From contig JAFUYO010000036.1 of NCBI GenBank assembly GCA_017470505.1, forward strand, positions 21,371 to 85,370: DNA of 64,000 bases, in the 5' to 3' direction. The DNA is from Butyrivibrio sp. (GTDB lineage: Bacteria; Bacillota; Clostridia; Lachnospirales; Lachnospiraceae). Positions within the stretch are counted from its first letter, which is position 1; the number at the start of each line of letters is the position of its first letter. Both the position numbers and the translations under genes were made by a program. A model generated the notes under the pieces. That model was given only the letters and a program-made list of their open reading frames with translations, was not told the origin of the DNA and did not search any database. This document shows, piece by piece, positions 9,124 to 17,993 of this stretch.

Positions 9124-9152
9124 ATGTTAGCACAGAACTCTTCTTCTGTAAA
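9124..9152 (-). promoter_or_regulatory. Promoter and leader for rpsO
   Basis: On the minus strand TTTACA (9147-9152) and TAACAT (9124-9129) are spaced by exactly 17 bases. Transcription would start near 9117, giving a leader of about 125 bases before the rpsO ATG. The leader is GC-rich and contains several GG/CC-rich segments that could fold. S15 represses its own mRNA through structured leaders in several bacteria; whether this leader does so is inference. Confidence 0.55.
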
Positions 9153-9159
9153 GGACTAT

Positions 9160-10062
9160 TTATGTCTTCTTTATATCTTCCTGCATCCGGGCCTTTAACG
9201 CTTCTATGCTGTCAAACTTCATCTCCGGGCGCATGAACCTCGTCAGCTTAAGGCTCATAAACTTCCCGTAGACATCGCTGTCAAAGTCGTAGATATATGT
9301 CTCTGCGCCAACCCTCTCCCCGTCGGAGATAGTCGGTTTTCTCCCGATATTGGTCATACCCCTGTAGCTTTTGCCATCGAGAGTAACTATACTGCTGTAG
9401 ACTCCGTAGGGCGGAAGGAGCTTGTTGTCGGGAGGAAGCAAATTCACTGTCGGAATGCCGATAGTGTGCCCGAGATGCCTTCCGTGCTCAATTATCCCCG
9501 AGATGCTGTAGTAGTCGCCAAGGAGTCTTTTGGCCATCTCCATGTTTCCGTCCGCGACTTCCCTTCTGACTCTAGACGAGCTGACTTCCTCTCCGTCAAC
9601 CCTCACCTTGTCGATGAGCTCAAGGTCGTACCCAAGCTCCCTCGAGAGATTCCGCAAAAGAAAGCAGTCTCCCCTTCCCTTGTCGCCGAAGCTCACATCC
9701 ACTCCCGCGGCAATATAGGAGGCTCTGAGTTTTCCCACCAGTATTTCCCGGACAAAGGTATCCGGGGGCGTCGCCGCGCTCTCCTTCGTGAGCGGAAATT
9801 CCAGCAGGTAGTCGATCCCCATCTCCTCAAAGGCCCTGCGCTTTTCATCCCTTGTGAAGAGCTGCGGTATCTTCCTGCCGGTGAAGAACTCCTCGGGTGA
9901 TGGCTCAAACGTGAATACCACGCTCGCAAGAGAGTCCGCTTTTTCATTGGTAATAAGCGACAACAGCTTTTTATGACCGATGTGGATACCGTCAAACTTG
10001 CCCATAGCAACCGCGCATCTGCCATCTGTATTCAGTTCGCCGGGATCTGATAATATCTTCAA
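9160..10062 (-). CDS. ribF: Bifunctional riboflavin kinase / FAD synthetase
   Basis: RibF phosphorylates riboflavin to FMN and adenylylates FMN to FAD. The N-terminal nucleotidyltransferase half contains AMGKFDGIHIGHKKLL, the HxGH-type motif, and VSSSRVRR. The C-terminal flavokinase half contains GRHLGHTIGIPTVNL, the PTAN-like loop, and MTNIGRKPTI. The 300-residue length is normal. The start is a TTG, with GGAGAG just upstream; the nearby ATG is out of frame. It lies between truB and rpsO, a common Firmicute order. Confidence 0.96.
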   Translation of the reverse strand: MKILSDPGELNTDGRCAVAMGKFDGIHIGHKKLLSLITNEKADSLASVVFTFEPSPEEFFTGRKIPQLFTRDEKRRAFEEMGIDYLLEFPLTKESAATPPDTFVREILVGKLRASYIAAGVDVSFGDKGRGDCFLLRNLSRELGYDLELIDKVRVDGEEVSSSRVRREVADGNMEMAKRLLGDYYSISGIIEHGRHLGHTIGIPTVNLLPPDNKLLPPYGVYSSIVTLDGKSYRGMTNIGRKPTISDGERVGAETYIYDFDSDVYGKFMSLKLTRFMRPEMKFDSIEALKARMQEDIKKT

Positions 10063-10097
10063 AACATCTCTCCAAATCTCAGAAAATGCACTGCCTG

Positions 10098-11057
10098 TCA
10101 GCTCTCGTAAAAAAACTTTTCGACGTCAAACACTCTGGTCCGTCCGTTGTATCTGTAGATACCGAAAAAAACTCCATCCTCTGAATAGACTCTCACCCTG
10201 TCGCCGCCCTTGTACATCTCACCTGAGTACTCCTCATCGGAAATACCTTCAGGGTCCTCACAAAATACGTTGTCAATCCTGAAGCTGTTGCCGTTTACAA
10301 GGAGCTTGTAAGCGCTGTCCTTGACCTTGATGGCATCGAGGTCCCTGAAGATGTACTCGGGTGATTCTATGATTTCAAAAATCGTTCCATCATCCCGCAT
10401 CTGCTCGATCTCTTTGAGCGTATGCGCACTTTCAAGGTGAAATGCCCCGACGCTCGTCCTCGTCAGATGCTGCATGGCCGCCCCGCACCCGAGCCTTAGA
10501 CCTATATCGTGGCACAGGGTCCTGATATATGTCCCCTTCGAGCACTTGACTTCCATGGTAAAAAGATGCTCCGAATCAAGCAAAGAATCGTCAAGGACAG
10601 AGATTGCTCCAATATGTACCTTCCTCGGCTCTCTCTCAATCTCTTTTCCCTCCCTTGCAAGCTCATAGAGCTTTTTGCCGTCCTTCTTAATGGCCGAAAA
10701 CATGGGAGGTACCTGGTCATAGTCGCCGACAAAGGCCTGCACCGCGCCGTGAAGCTCATCTCTTGTGACGTTAACATCCTGCATATCAAGAACTTTTCCC
10801 GACATGTCCTGAGTGTCAGTCGTAACTCCAAGCCTGCAGACGCAGATGTACTCCTTGTCGTGGTCGGTCAGCATCTGCACGAGCTTCGTCCCCGTCCCAA
10901 GGCACACAACAAGGACTCCGACCGCATCGGGGTCAAGTGTCCCGGTGTGACCTATTTTTTTCTGGTGCAGGATCCCGCGAAGCTTTGCGACCACATCGTT
11001 CGATGTGTATCCCGCCTCTTTATATACATTAATCAGACCATTGTACTTATTAGCCAT
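10098..11057 (-). CDS. truB: tRNA pseudouridine-55 synthase
   Basis: TruB makes the universal pseudouridine 55 in the T-loop of tRNAs. The catalytic motif is GHTGTLDPDAVGVLVV near residue 37, with the active Asp in TLDPDA; YEYIC-like and SKGTYIRTLCHDIG motifs follow. A C-terminal PUA-like region is present (residues about 245-319), giving 319 residues. GAGAG precedes the ATG. An intrinsic terminator separates it from nrnA upstream, so its expression may be partly uncoupled from the rimP-nrnA genes. Confidence 0.96.
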   Translation of the reverse strand: MANKYNGLINVYKEAGYTSNDVVAKLRGILHQKKIGHTGTLDPDAVGVLVVCLGTGTKLVQMLTDHDKEYICVCRLGVTTDTQDMSGKVLDMQDVNVTRDELHGAVQAFVGDYDQVPPMFSAIKKDGKKLYELAREGKEIEREPRKVHIGAISVLDDSLLDSEHLFTMEVKCSKGTYIRTLCHDIGLRLGCGAAMQHLTRTSVGAFHLESAHTLKEIEQMRDDGTIFEIIESPEYIFRDLDAIKVKDSAYKLLVNGNSFRIDNVFCEDPEGISDEEYSGEMYKGGDRVRVYSEDGVFFGIYRYNGRTRVFDVEKFFYES

Positions 11058-11107
11058 GCATTTCTCTCTTCAAAACGATCATTCAGAACACTTCTCTGAA
11101 CAGTTAT

Positions 11108-11145
11108 CAAAAAACAGATAAATGCAAAAAGTCACATTTATCTGT
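11108..11145 (-). terminator. Intrinsic terminator between nrnA and truB
   Basis: On the minus strand an 11-bp perfect stem, ACAGATAAATG with its complement, encloses a 10-base loop (11114-11145) and is followed immediately by TTTTTT (11108-11113). This is a textbook Rho-independent terminator seven bases beyond the nrnA stop. It would end or attenuate transcription of the rimP-nusA-infB-rbfA-nrnA operon before truB. Confidence 0.85.
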
Positions 11146-11151
11146 CTGTTC

Positions 11152-12102
11152 TTATCCCTCTAACTGTCTGTGAATATATTTCGTGATATTGTTGATGACA
11201 TCGTGCTGTGTTCCGTTGACAATGCACCCTGCGGCTCTCACGTGTCCGCCGCCTCCGAGCATCTTGGCAACCTCTTCCACATTCACTATGCCGCTTGAGC
11301 GCAGAGAGACCTTGTACTCCAGGGGCGCTATCTCATACATGAATATGGCACATTCGACACCGACAGTCAAAAGCAGCTGATTGACAATGCCGTCGAGATC
11401 ATTGCTCTCGGCGCCGTAGAACTCCATGTTCTGTCTCGATACCACTGAGACAATGCACTTTCCGTCCATCAGCATGATGCTCTCCAAAAGAGCTCTTCCG
11501 AGTATCTGGTTCTGGAGATATGTCTTTTCATAAAAGACGTGATCGATAAGTTTCCCAAAATCAAAGCCGTAGGAAATGAGCTCTGCCGCAACACGCAATG
11601 TCTTGGGCGAAGTGTTGTTGTACTTGAATACACCCGTATCCGTCACAATTCCCGTGTAGATGGCCTTGGCGATATCAAGGTCAATCCTGTCTTTGTCAAG
11701 CACATCATATACCAGCTCACAGGCGCTGCTGGCATCAGGTACGATATAGACCTCGTCACCCGTGCCAGTGTTTGATACATGATGGTCAATATTTACTGTT
11801 TTTTTGGCCGCGTCAAAAAACTTTTCAGCTTCGCCAATCCGATCCTTGGAGCAGTCCACAACTATAAACAGATCGTAGCTCTTTACATCCGTCTTAAACT
11901 CCGTATTAACTATGTCTGAACCCTCAATAAAAGTTAGCTCCGGCAAAACCTTTTCAAGGAATACATCCACCCTGACCTTTGGATAGTTCTTTTTGATGTA
12001 AAGGTACATAGCAAGTGACGATCCTGTTGCATCCCCGTCAGGCCTGACATGGGAGCTGATCCCTATGGTCTTTGCGCCGCCAATGAGCTGATCAATATTC
12101 AT
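11152..12102 (-). CDS. nrnA: DHH-family bifunctional oligoribonuclease / PAP phosphatase, NrnA-like
   Basis: This 316-residue DHH/DHHA1 phosphoesterase probably degrades short RNA oligonucleotides and dephosphorylates pAp, as NrnA does in Firmicutes. The DHH domain shows SSHVRPDGDATGSS, VVDCSKDR and NIDHHVSNTG, the metal-binding motifs. The DHHA1 domain ends in MLGGGGHVRAAGC. The ATG overlaps the rbfA stop codon by four bases (ATGA), indicating translational coupling. The pairing after rbfA and before truB is standard in this operon. Confidence 0.92.
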   Translation of the reverse strand: MNIDQLIGGAKTIGISSHVRPDGDATGSSLAMYLYIKKNYPKVRVDVFLEKVLPELTFIEGSDIVNTEFKTDVKSYDLFIVVDCSKDRIGEAEKFFDAAKKTVNIDHHVSNTGTGDEVYIVPDASSACELVYDVLDKDRIDLDIAKAIYTGIVTDTGVFKYNNTSPKTLRVAAELISYGFDFGKLIDHVFYEKTYLQNQILGRALLESIMLMDGKCIVSVVSRQNMEFYGAESNDLDGIVNQLLLTVGVECAIFMYEIAPLEYKVSLRSSGIVNVEEVAKMLGGGGHVRAAGCIVNGTQHDVINNITKYIHRQLEG

Positions 12103-12524
12103 TCATCCTCCTGATTCGTAAATGAGGCATCGGCATCATCTATTTCTTCCCCTCTTGCCAGTCTCGCCTCATTGTCCCTGGCTGTCACTTCATCAATCTT
12201 TTTGGACATGTTGATCGCATATTCAATGGAATCGTCCATGATGAAACGAAGCTCAGGTGTATATCTCATGTTTAGTTCTTTTGCAAGGGTACTGCGTATG
12301 TAACCCGCAGCCGATCCAAGTCCCTCCTCGCATCTCTTTCTCTCCTCGTCATCCCCCATGACGCTGACCCACACCTTGCAGGTCTTGAGATCCGGTGCGA
12401 CCTCCACATCCATAACGGAAGTGAAGGGGCTGATCCTGGGATCCTTGCTGTATCTGATGGCTTCTGAGATCACCTTCATGACCTCGCCATTGATTCTTCT
12501 GTTCTTGTTGCTGTTTTTACGCAT
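12099..12524 (-). CDS. rbfA: Ribosome-binding factor A
   Basis: RbfA is a KH-like protein that matures the 16S rRNA 5' end in late 30S assembly. The 141-residue product has the family segments EAIRYSKDPRISPFTSV, DLKTCKVWVSVMG and LNMRYTPELRFIMDDSIEYA. The last 35 residues form an acidic tail. GGAGGTAATCATT precedes the ATG. It lies between infB and nrnA, and its stop overlaps the nrnA start. Confidence 0.95.
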   Translation of the reverse strand: MRKNSNKNRRINGEVMKVISEAIRYSKDPRISPFTSVMDVEVAPDLKTCKVWVSVMGDDEERKRCEEGLGSAAGYIRSTLAKELNMRYTPELRFIMDDSIEYAINMSKKIDEVTARDNEARLARGEEIDDADASFTNQEDE

Positions 12525-12580
12525 AATGATTACCTCCGTAATAAACGCAGCGCTCCGCGAAGGTCTGCGGGAACAGGTAG

Positions 12581-15415
12581 TTACTCCCGAGGTACCTCTA
12601 CCATCTCGTATGCCTCTACCAGGTCGCCCTCGTTTATCTGGTCAAAGCCGTCAAAGACAAGACCGCATTCGAAGCCTTCCTTGACCTCCTTGACATCGTC
12701 CTTGAATCTCTTCAGGGATGCAAGGTCGCCCTCGAAGATCTGTTCTTCGCCCCTTGTAATACGAACCTTGCAGTCTTTCTTGATGACACCGTCCCTGACA
12801 AAGGCACCTGCGATATTGCCGACCTTGGAGGCCTTGAATATCTGGCGGACCTCTGCGTGTCCGGTTATCCTCTCTTCATAGACAGGAGCAAGCATACCCT
12901 TCATGGCATACTCGATCTCCTCGATAGCCTGGTAGATTACCTTGTAGAGCTTGATCTCGACGCCCTCGTGCTCCGCCATTCCCTTTGCTGTGGCATCGGG
13001 GCGAACGTCAAATCCGATGATGATCGCATTTGAAGCAGCAGCCAGCGTCACGTCGGACTCGTTGATGGCACCTACGCCGCCGTGGATGACCTTGACTACA
13101 ACCTCGTCGTTGGAGAGCTTAAGAAGGCTCTGCTTGAGTGCTTCTACGCTGCCCTGTACATCAGCCTTGATGATGATGTTGAGCTCCTGAAGCCTGCCCT
13201 CCTCGATCTTGGAGTACAGATCATCAAGAGACATCTTGGCTTTGGTCTCCTCAATAAGATCCTTCTTGTGCTGCTGAAGGTAGGTGTTCGCGTACTGCTT
13301 GGCCTCCTTGTCTGTCTCGTGGCCAAGGAATACCTCTCCGGCGTTTGGAACGTCCGAGAGTCCGAGTATCTCGACAGGCTGTGAAGGACGGGCTTCCTTA
13401 AGCTTGTTGCCCTTGTCGTCAACCATGGCCCTCACCTTACCTGAACTTGCACCGGCAGAGATGAAATCTCCGACGTGTAGTGTACCCTTCTGCACAAGCA
13501 CGTTGGCAACAGGGCCTCTGCCCTTGTCGAGCCTTGCCTCAAGCACAAGGCCTCTCGCCTCCCTGTTGGGGTTGGCCTTGAGCTCTAAGATATCCGCTGT
13601 GAGGATGATCGTCTCCAAAAGGGTCTCAATTCCCTCTCCTGACTTGGCTGATACAGGTACAAACTCTGTTGTTCCGCCCCAGTCGGTGGATATGAGGCCG
13701 TACTCTGTCATCTCCTGTTTAACCTTGTCTATATTTGCATTTGGTTTATCAATCTTGTTGACTGCGACGATTATCTCAACCTCTGCTGCCTTTGCGTGAT
13801 TGATAGCTTCAACAGTCTGAGGCATCACGCCGTCGTCGGCAGCTACAACCAGGACCGCAATATCCGTTGAATTGGCACCTCTCATACGCATTGCTGTGAA
13901 TGCCTCATGACCGGGCGTATCAAGGAATGTGATCTTCTGGTCATTTACCGATACTGTATAAGCACCTATCCTCTGTGTGATTCCGCCGGCCTCTCTGTCA
14001 GTGACGCTCGTCTTACGGATGGCATCGAGAAGTGATGTCTTACCGTGGTCAACGTGACCCATTACGCAGACAACCGGAGGTCTCTTTTTGAGTGTCTCGG
14101 GTGCGTCCTCATCCTCTTTTAAGAGTTCCTCGATGATGTCAACGGGAACCTCCTTCTCGCAGATGATGTCGTACTCGATTGCAATATTCTCGGCTTCCTC
14201 GTAGGAAAGCTCTGTATTTACCGTAGATACCCGGCCTGCCATAAAGAGCTTTTTGATGATGACAGAAGGCTGCATCCTCATCTTCTCGGCGAGCTCCTTG
14301 ATGGAAACCTTCTCCGGGATGGAGATTACCTTGATCTGCTCCTCGGGCTCTGCAGCTTTCTTGACCTCAGGCCTTATGAACCTGCCGACGCGCTTGCTTC
14401 TTGGCATCATCTCTTCCTGATCATAGGCGAGGTCCTTTTTGTTTCTCTTGTCCTTGTCCTGACTTCTTCTCCTGTCATCGTGACCTGAGCCGGGCTTTTC
14501 TGAATGAGCGTCAAACCCTCCGCGGCCGCCCTGACTCTTGTCAAACTTGCCGCCAGACCTGTTGTCGTTCTTGCCCTGGAACTTGCCGCCCTGGCCGTTT
14601 CTGTCGGGGCGCTCTGACGGATTTCTGTCTCCCCTGTTCTGGAATTGGGCGTTTCTGTCAGGCCTTGCACTGCCTCTGTTTTCTCTGTTGTCTCTGTTAT
14701 TATCTCTGTTATTGTCCCTGTTCTCTCTCAGCTTAACATCAGCCTGTACAGCTGCAGGAGCCTTGGAAGGAGCGCTGCTCTGCGCCGGAGCCTGTGGCTG
14801 AACCGGAGCCTCCTTCCTGGGTGCCGGCTTTGGCGGCGTCACAGACTTTGGAACAGTCGTGTTGTAGCTGTCCAGCTGTGATGGTGCCGTCAAAGGCTTT
14901 ATAGGATGATAGACGTTCTGCGACTGGGCAAAGGTTCCTCTCCTCTGGCCCTGACCGCCCTGGTTATTATTTCTGTTGTCGCGCCTTTGGCCGCCATTTC
15001 CCTGACCGCCCTGTGGCCTGTTCTGAGAATTGCCGGTGTTTGTGACAACAATGATCGTCTTCTTTTTCTTTGGCGCAAGAGGCTTTGAGCCATCCTGCCT
15101 CACCTGTCCTTTTCCCTCGGGAGCCTTTTCACTTTTCACAGCTGCCTTGCCTTCAGGTTTTGCCATGGCCATTTCTGTATCCTTCCTCGGTGCCTTTTTG
15201 GGCTCTTTATCTTCCTTTTCTTCTTTGGGCGAAGCTTCACTGCCAGAGGGTTTCTCCGACGCACCGAAATGCTTCCTCGCAATAAGCGCATCTGCGTCCT
15301 CGATAGAACTGTTTGAACGTTTTGCCTCTATCCCCTTTTCCTGCAAAAAAGCTATCAGCTCCTTTGACTCGCATCCTAGCTCTGTTGCAAGTTCGGATAT
15401 TTTAATCTTTGCCAT
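12581..15415 (-). CDS. infB: Translation initiation factor IF-2
   Basis: IF-2 is the GTPase that delivers initiator tRNA to the 30S subunit. The 944-residue product has an N-terminal IF2_N domain ([16 protein letters not shown]), a long low-complexity linker (about residues 60-370) rich in Arg, Asn, Gly and Gln with repeated RDNN units, and a second IF2_N-like domain. The G domain follows with [22 protein letters not shown] and NKID near residues 450-560, then domains II-IV. I chose the ATG at 15415, eight bases after GGAGG; the ATG at 15421 is only two bases from it. It overlaps the end of ylxQ by 14 bases. Confidence 0.97.
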   Translation of the reverse strand: MAKIKISELATELGCESKELIAFLQEKGIEAKRSNSSIEDADALIARKHFGASEKPSGSEASPKEEKEDKEPKKAPRKDTEMAMAKPEGKAAVKSEKAPEGKGQVRQDGSKPLAPKKKKTIIVVTNTGNSQNRPQGGQGNGGQRRDNRNNNQGGQGQRRGTFAQSQNVYHPIKPLTAPSQLDSYNTTVPKSVTPPKPAPRKEAPVQPQAPAQSSAPSKAPAAVQADVKLRENRDNNRDNNRDNRENRGSARPDRNAQFQNRGDRNPSERPDRNGQGGKFQGKNDNRSGGKFDKSQGGRGGFDAHSEKPGSGHDDRRRSQDKDKRNKKDLAYDQEEMMPRSKRVGRFIRPEVKKAAEPEEQIKVISIPEKVSIKELAEKMRMQPSVIIKKLFMAGRVSTVNTELSYEEAENIAIEYDIICEKEVPVDIIEELLKEDEDAPETLKKRPPVVCVMGHVDHGKTSLLDAIRKTSVTDREAGGITQRIGAYTVSVNDQKITFLDTPGHEAFTAMRMRGANSTDIAVLVVAADDGVMPQTVEAINHAKAAEVEIIVAVNKIDKPNANIDKVKQEMTEYGLISTDWGGTTEFVPVSAKSGEGIETLLETIILTADILELKANPNREARGLVLEARLDKGRGPVANVLVQKGTLHVGDFISAGASSGKVRAMVDDKGNKLKEARPSQPVEILGLSDVPNAGEVFLGHETDKEAKQYANTYLQQHKKDLIEETKAKMSLDDLYSKIEEGRLQELNIIIKADVQGSVEALKQSLLKLSNDEVVVKVIHGGVGAINESDVTLAAASNAIIIGFDVRPDATAKGMAEHEGVEIKLYKVIYQAIEEIEYAMKGMLAPVYEERITGHAEVRQIFKASKVGNIAGAFVRDGVIKKDCKVRITRGEEQIFEGDLASLKRFKDDVKEVKEGFECGLVFDGFDQINEGDLVEAYEMVEVPRE

Positions 15416-15743
15416 TAACATTTCCTCCGTCTGATTTTTCTACGGGTAAGTTCTTCAAAAGCGCATCTGCCAGTCCCTTGTCTGTTATCGCCAGACTTGT
15501 CCGGACTTCCTTACCTATTGCGTGCCCGATGTCATCCTTGAGTCCAAAAATGACGATCGGAATATTATAATACTTACATTTATCAGAAAACTGCTTGGTG
15601 GTATTATCTGAGGCATCCTCGCTCACTATCACCAGTCGGGCAGTCCTTTTACGGATTGCTTCCATCACAGGAAGCTCGCCGCTCTTTAACTTGCCGGCTC
15701 TCTGACAGAGCCCCAAAAGTGAATATGTCTTATTCAGATCCAA
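15402..15743 (-). CDS. ylxQ: YlxQ-like ribosomal L7Ae-family RNA-binding protein
   Basis: This small L7Ae/L30e-fold protein probably binds kink-turn RNA; its exact role is unknown. The product shows [17 protein letters not shown] and [16 protein letters not shown], which are characteristic. Reading on from an ATG at 15815 would extend far into ylxR, so I prefer the TTG at 15743, five bases beyond the ylxR stop and 13 bases after AGGAG; an ATT at 15746 is an alternative start. That gives about 113 residues, slightly longer than usual because of a C-terminal tail. The end overlaps infB. Confidence 0.85.
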   Translation of the reverse strand: MDLNKTYSLLGLCQRAGKLKSGELPVMEAIRKRTARLVIVSEDASDNTTKQFSDKCKYYNIPIVIFGLKDDIGHAIGKEVRTSLAITDKGLADALLKNLPVEKSDGGNVNGKD

Positions 15744-15747
15744 AATA

Positions 15748-16005
15748 TCAGATAAGCTCCTTTTCCATTCGCTCGTAAACGTCCTGTGGCAGCTTTGACT
15801 TAAGCGACCTCTCAAGGCCTTTGTTTTTGAGAGCTTTCTTCAGGCATTCAGCGCTCCTGCACATATAGGCGCCTCTCCCGTTAGCCTTGCCCGAAAGGTC
15901 TATCATGATCTCGCTATCAGGCGTCTTTATGACCCTTATAAGATCTTTCTTTTCCTTCATCTCGCCGCAGCCGACGCATTTTCTCATGGGAATTTTCTTT
16001 TGCAT
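15748..16005 (-). CDS. ylxR: YlxR-family RNA-binding protein (DUF448)
   Basis: This 85-residue protein belongs to the YlxR family, a small nucleic-acid-binding fold found between nusA and infB in Firmicutes. The family core is seen in RKCVGCGEMKEKKDLIRV and KANGRGAYMCRSAECL, with the GRGAY motif. Family members have been linked to gene regulation, but the role here is unproven. The gene keeps the standard order nusA-ylxR-ylxQ-infB. Confidence 0.93.
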   Translation of the reverse strand: MQKKIPMRKCVGCGEMKEKKDLIRVIKTPDSEIMIDLSGKANGRGAYMCRSAECLKKALKNKGLERSLKSKLPQDVYERMEKELI

Positions 16006-16059
16006 AAGCTGTTACTCTTTGTAAATTACTGCAAGCATACTAATTGCTCGCTGTAACTT

Positions 16060-17247
16060 TTATTCCTCATCAGTAATTTCTGTATCTGTATCGGCGATAT
16101 CCTCAGAGTACTCCTCATCGTACTCGCCCTCTTCGTATTCCTCGTCGTACTCATCATCGTACTCGTCATCCATGTAGTCTTCCATACGGAATCCCGGAGT
16201 ATCCTTGGCGTGAGTCTCGTCCTTGATATCGATCTTGTAGCCCGTAAGTCTGGCTGCAAGCCTCGCGTTCTGTCCCTCCTTGCCGATTGCAAGTGAGAGC
16301 TGGTAATCGGGAACTACTACCTTGGCGCTCTTCTCCTCAGGATCGGCGAACACCGCAACGATCTTGGCAGGTGAAAGAGCATTCTGTATAAGATTTCCGG
16401 GATTCTCATCCCAGTTGATGACATCTATCTTCTCTCCGCCGAGCTCGTCGACGATGAGGTTGACCCTGTTTCCGTTGACACCGACACATGCACCTACGGC
16501 ATCGACGTTGGGGTCCCTGGAGTAAACAGCAATCTTGGTTCTTGACCCTGCCTCTCTTGCGATCGACTTGATCTCAACGGTTCCGTCCTGAATCTCTGCA
16601 ACCTCCTGTTCAAATAGCTTCTTGACAAGATCGGGATGTGTGCGGGAAACAAGGATCCTCGGCCCCTTTGAGCCGTTGTTCTTTACCTCCAGAACATATA
16701 CCCTGAGGCGCTGTGTAGGTCTGTAGACCTCAGTCCTCACCTGCTCGTTCTCGTTGAGAATGGCATCTGCGCGCCCTAAGTTGATGCTGATGTTCTTTCC
16801 GATAAATCTCTGAACTACGCCTGTTACAATGTCGTGCTCCTTCTCGAAGTACTCGTTGTAGATAGCGCCCCTCTCCTCCTCGCGGATTTTCTGGAGGATG
16901 ACGTTCTTGGCGTTCTGGGTGGCAATACGTCCGAACTCCTTGGAATTTAAGGGAACACTGACGATATCTCCTATCTCAGCCTTTTTGCTGATCTTTTTGG
17001 CATCGTCCAGAGATATCTCGATCGCGGGATCCATTACGTCGTCCGCTGTCTCAACGACCTCTTTCTCCTGAAAGCACTTGAAATCACAGTTTTCCCTGTC
17101 GACTTCCACCCTGATGTTGTCGGTCTTGCCGAAGTTGTTCTTGCACGCTGTCAGAAGAGAAGTCTCAATAGCATCAAACAGTGAATCCTTGCTGATGTTC
17201 TTCTCCTTTTCCAAAAGCTCAAGGGCATCCATTAATTCTTTACTCAT
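16060..17247 (-). CDS. nusA: Transcription termination/antitermination factor NusA
   Basis: NusA binds RNA polymerase and modulates pausing, termination and antitermination. The product (395 residues from the ATG at 17247) has an N-terminal polymerase-binding domain, an S1 domain (about 135-200), then KH domains with CVGVNGNRVNLIVDELGGE and SLAIGKEGQNARLAARLTG. It ends in a strikingly acidic tail, about 40 residues rich in Asp, Glu and Tyr. The ATG at 17247 has GGAG seven bases upstream; in-frame codons further up lie in poorer context. It is 23 bases after rimP. Confidence 0.96.
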   Translation of the reverse strand: MSKELMDALELLEKEKNISKDSLFDAIETSLLTACKNNFGKTDNIRVEVDRENCDFKCFQEKEVVETADDVMDPAIEISLDDAKKISKKAEIGDIVSVPLNSKEFGRIATQNAKNVILQKIREEERGAIYNEYFEKEHDIVTGVVQRFIGKNISINLGRADAILNENEQVRTEVYRPTQRLRVYVLEVKNNGSKGPRILVSRTHPDLVKKLFEQEVAEIQDGTVEIKSIAREAGSRTKIAVYSRDPNVDAVGACVGVNGNRVNLIVDELGGEKIDVINWDENPGNLIQNALSPAKIVAVFADPEEKSAKVVVPDYQLSLAIGKEGQNARLAARLTGYKIDIKDETHAKDTPGFRMEDYMDDEYDDEYDEEYEEGEYDEEYSEDIADTDTEITDEE

Positions 17248-17270
17248 CGTAGTCTCCATTTCCGTCCGGA

Positions 17271-17735
17271 TCAAAAATCCAGAGCAAGCTTAATAACTGA
17301 AATTTCTTTTCTTATAAAAACTTCGTCTTTGTCGTTTATAGTTACGGTAACCTCTGTGTCGCTAAAGCTTTTAAGGATACCGGAAAACTCCTTCACACCG
17401 TCCCTTGGCTTAAACAGCCTTAGCTCAACTTCGCTTCCAAGGCTGTTCTCAAAGTGCCTGTCCTTTTTCAGTTGCCTCCCGAGTCCCGGGCTGCTCACTT
17501 CCAGCGTGTATGCCTCATCGATGAAATCGTCCTCATCAAGGGCATCCGAGAGCGCATGATTCACATCAACACAGTCGTTGATGTTCACTCCGCCTTCCTT
17601 GTCAATATAGGCCCTGAGATACCACTCACCACCTTCCTTGACAAACTCAACGTCGTAGATGGACACACCGCATTTTTCCGCAATCGGCTCCAAAAGAGCC
17701 TCTGTCTTTTTTTCTATCTCGCTTTTTTTTGACAT
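17271..17735 (-). CDS. rimP: Ribosome maturation factor RimP
   Basis: RimP is needed for 30S subunit maturation. The 154-residue product has the two-domain family pattern: YDVEFVKEGGEWYLRAYIDKEGGVNI in the N-terminal domain, with YTLEVSSPGLGRQLKKD and a C-terminal SH3-like part with LRLFKPRDGVKEFSG. It is the first gene of the rimP-nusA-ylxR-ylxQ-infB-rbfA-nrnA operon, expressed from the promoter at 17851-17879, with an attenuator-like hairpin in the leader. Confidence 0.94.
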   Translation of the reverse strand: MSKKSEIEKKTEALLEPIAEKCGVSIYDVEFVKEGGEWYLRAYIDKEGGVNINDCVDVNHALSDALDEDDFIDEAYTLEVSSPGLGRQLKKDRHFENSLGSEVELRLFKPRDGVKEFSGILKSFSDTEVTVTINDKDEVFIRKEISVIKLALDF

Positions 17736-17802
17736 CAGATTGCCTCTCTTAAAACTATTCAGAAACAGTTACAGCGCAAATAGCGCTGCGCAACCGCACA
17801 TA

Positions 17803-17829
17803 AAAATAGTGAGCTCCGAAAAGCTCACT
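17803..17829 (-). terminator. Attenuator-like hairpin in the rimP operon leader
   Basis: On the minus strand AGTGAGCT and AGCTCACT form an 8-bp stem around a TTTCGG loop (17808-17829 region), followed by ATTTTTATG. It begins about 15 bases downstream of the expected transcription start and about 70 bases before rimP. Its position between promoter and first gene suggests premature termination control. A second stem, CAGCGC/GCGCTG, lies just downstream and might compete. Confidence 0.6.
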
Positions 17830-17850
17830 TTCTAACCTGTCACTTTATGT

Positions 17851-17879
17851 ACAATACCACAGGAATCAGCTTCCGTCAA
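17851..17879 (-). promoter_or_regulatory. Sigma-70-type promoter of the rimP-nusA-infB operon
   Basis: On the minus strand TTGACG (17874-17879) is followed after exactly 17 bases by TATTGT (17851-17856). Transcription would start near 17844. The promoter is back to back with the tRNA-Glu promoter at 17933-17961. Confidence 0.7.
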
Positions 17880-17932
17880 GGGGATAATCACACAGTACCT
17901 TCAATCTGTATTAATTTTTTTGAAAAAAGTAC

Positions 17933-17961
17933 TTGCATTCTTTTTTAATTTGTACTATGAT
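17933..17961 (+). promoter_or_regulatory. Promoter of tRNA-Glu
   Basis: TTGCAT (17933-17938) and TATGAT (17956-17961) are separated by 17 bases, placing the start of transcription about 25 bases before the mature tRNA 5' end. It diverges from the rimP promoter. Confidence 0.6.
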
Positions 17962-17993
17962 AATCAAGTCGCGACAATACGACGGAAACAAAT

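Noticed and set aside
14407-15434. Repetitive RDNN/GQ-rich sequence in infB as a mobile or CRISPR-like repeat
   Set aside because: The repeats are in frame, irregular and typical of the low-complexity linker of IF-2.
15744-15815. Longer N-terminus for ylxQ starting at 15815
   Set aside because: It would overlap ylxR by 68 bases and add 24 residues unlike the family; the conserved [12 protein letters not shown] segment begins just after the TTG at 15743.
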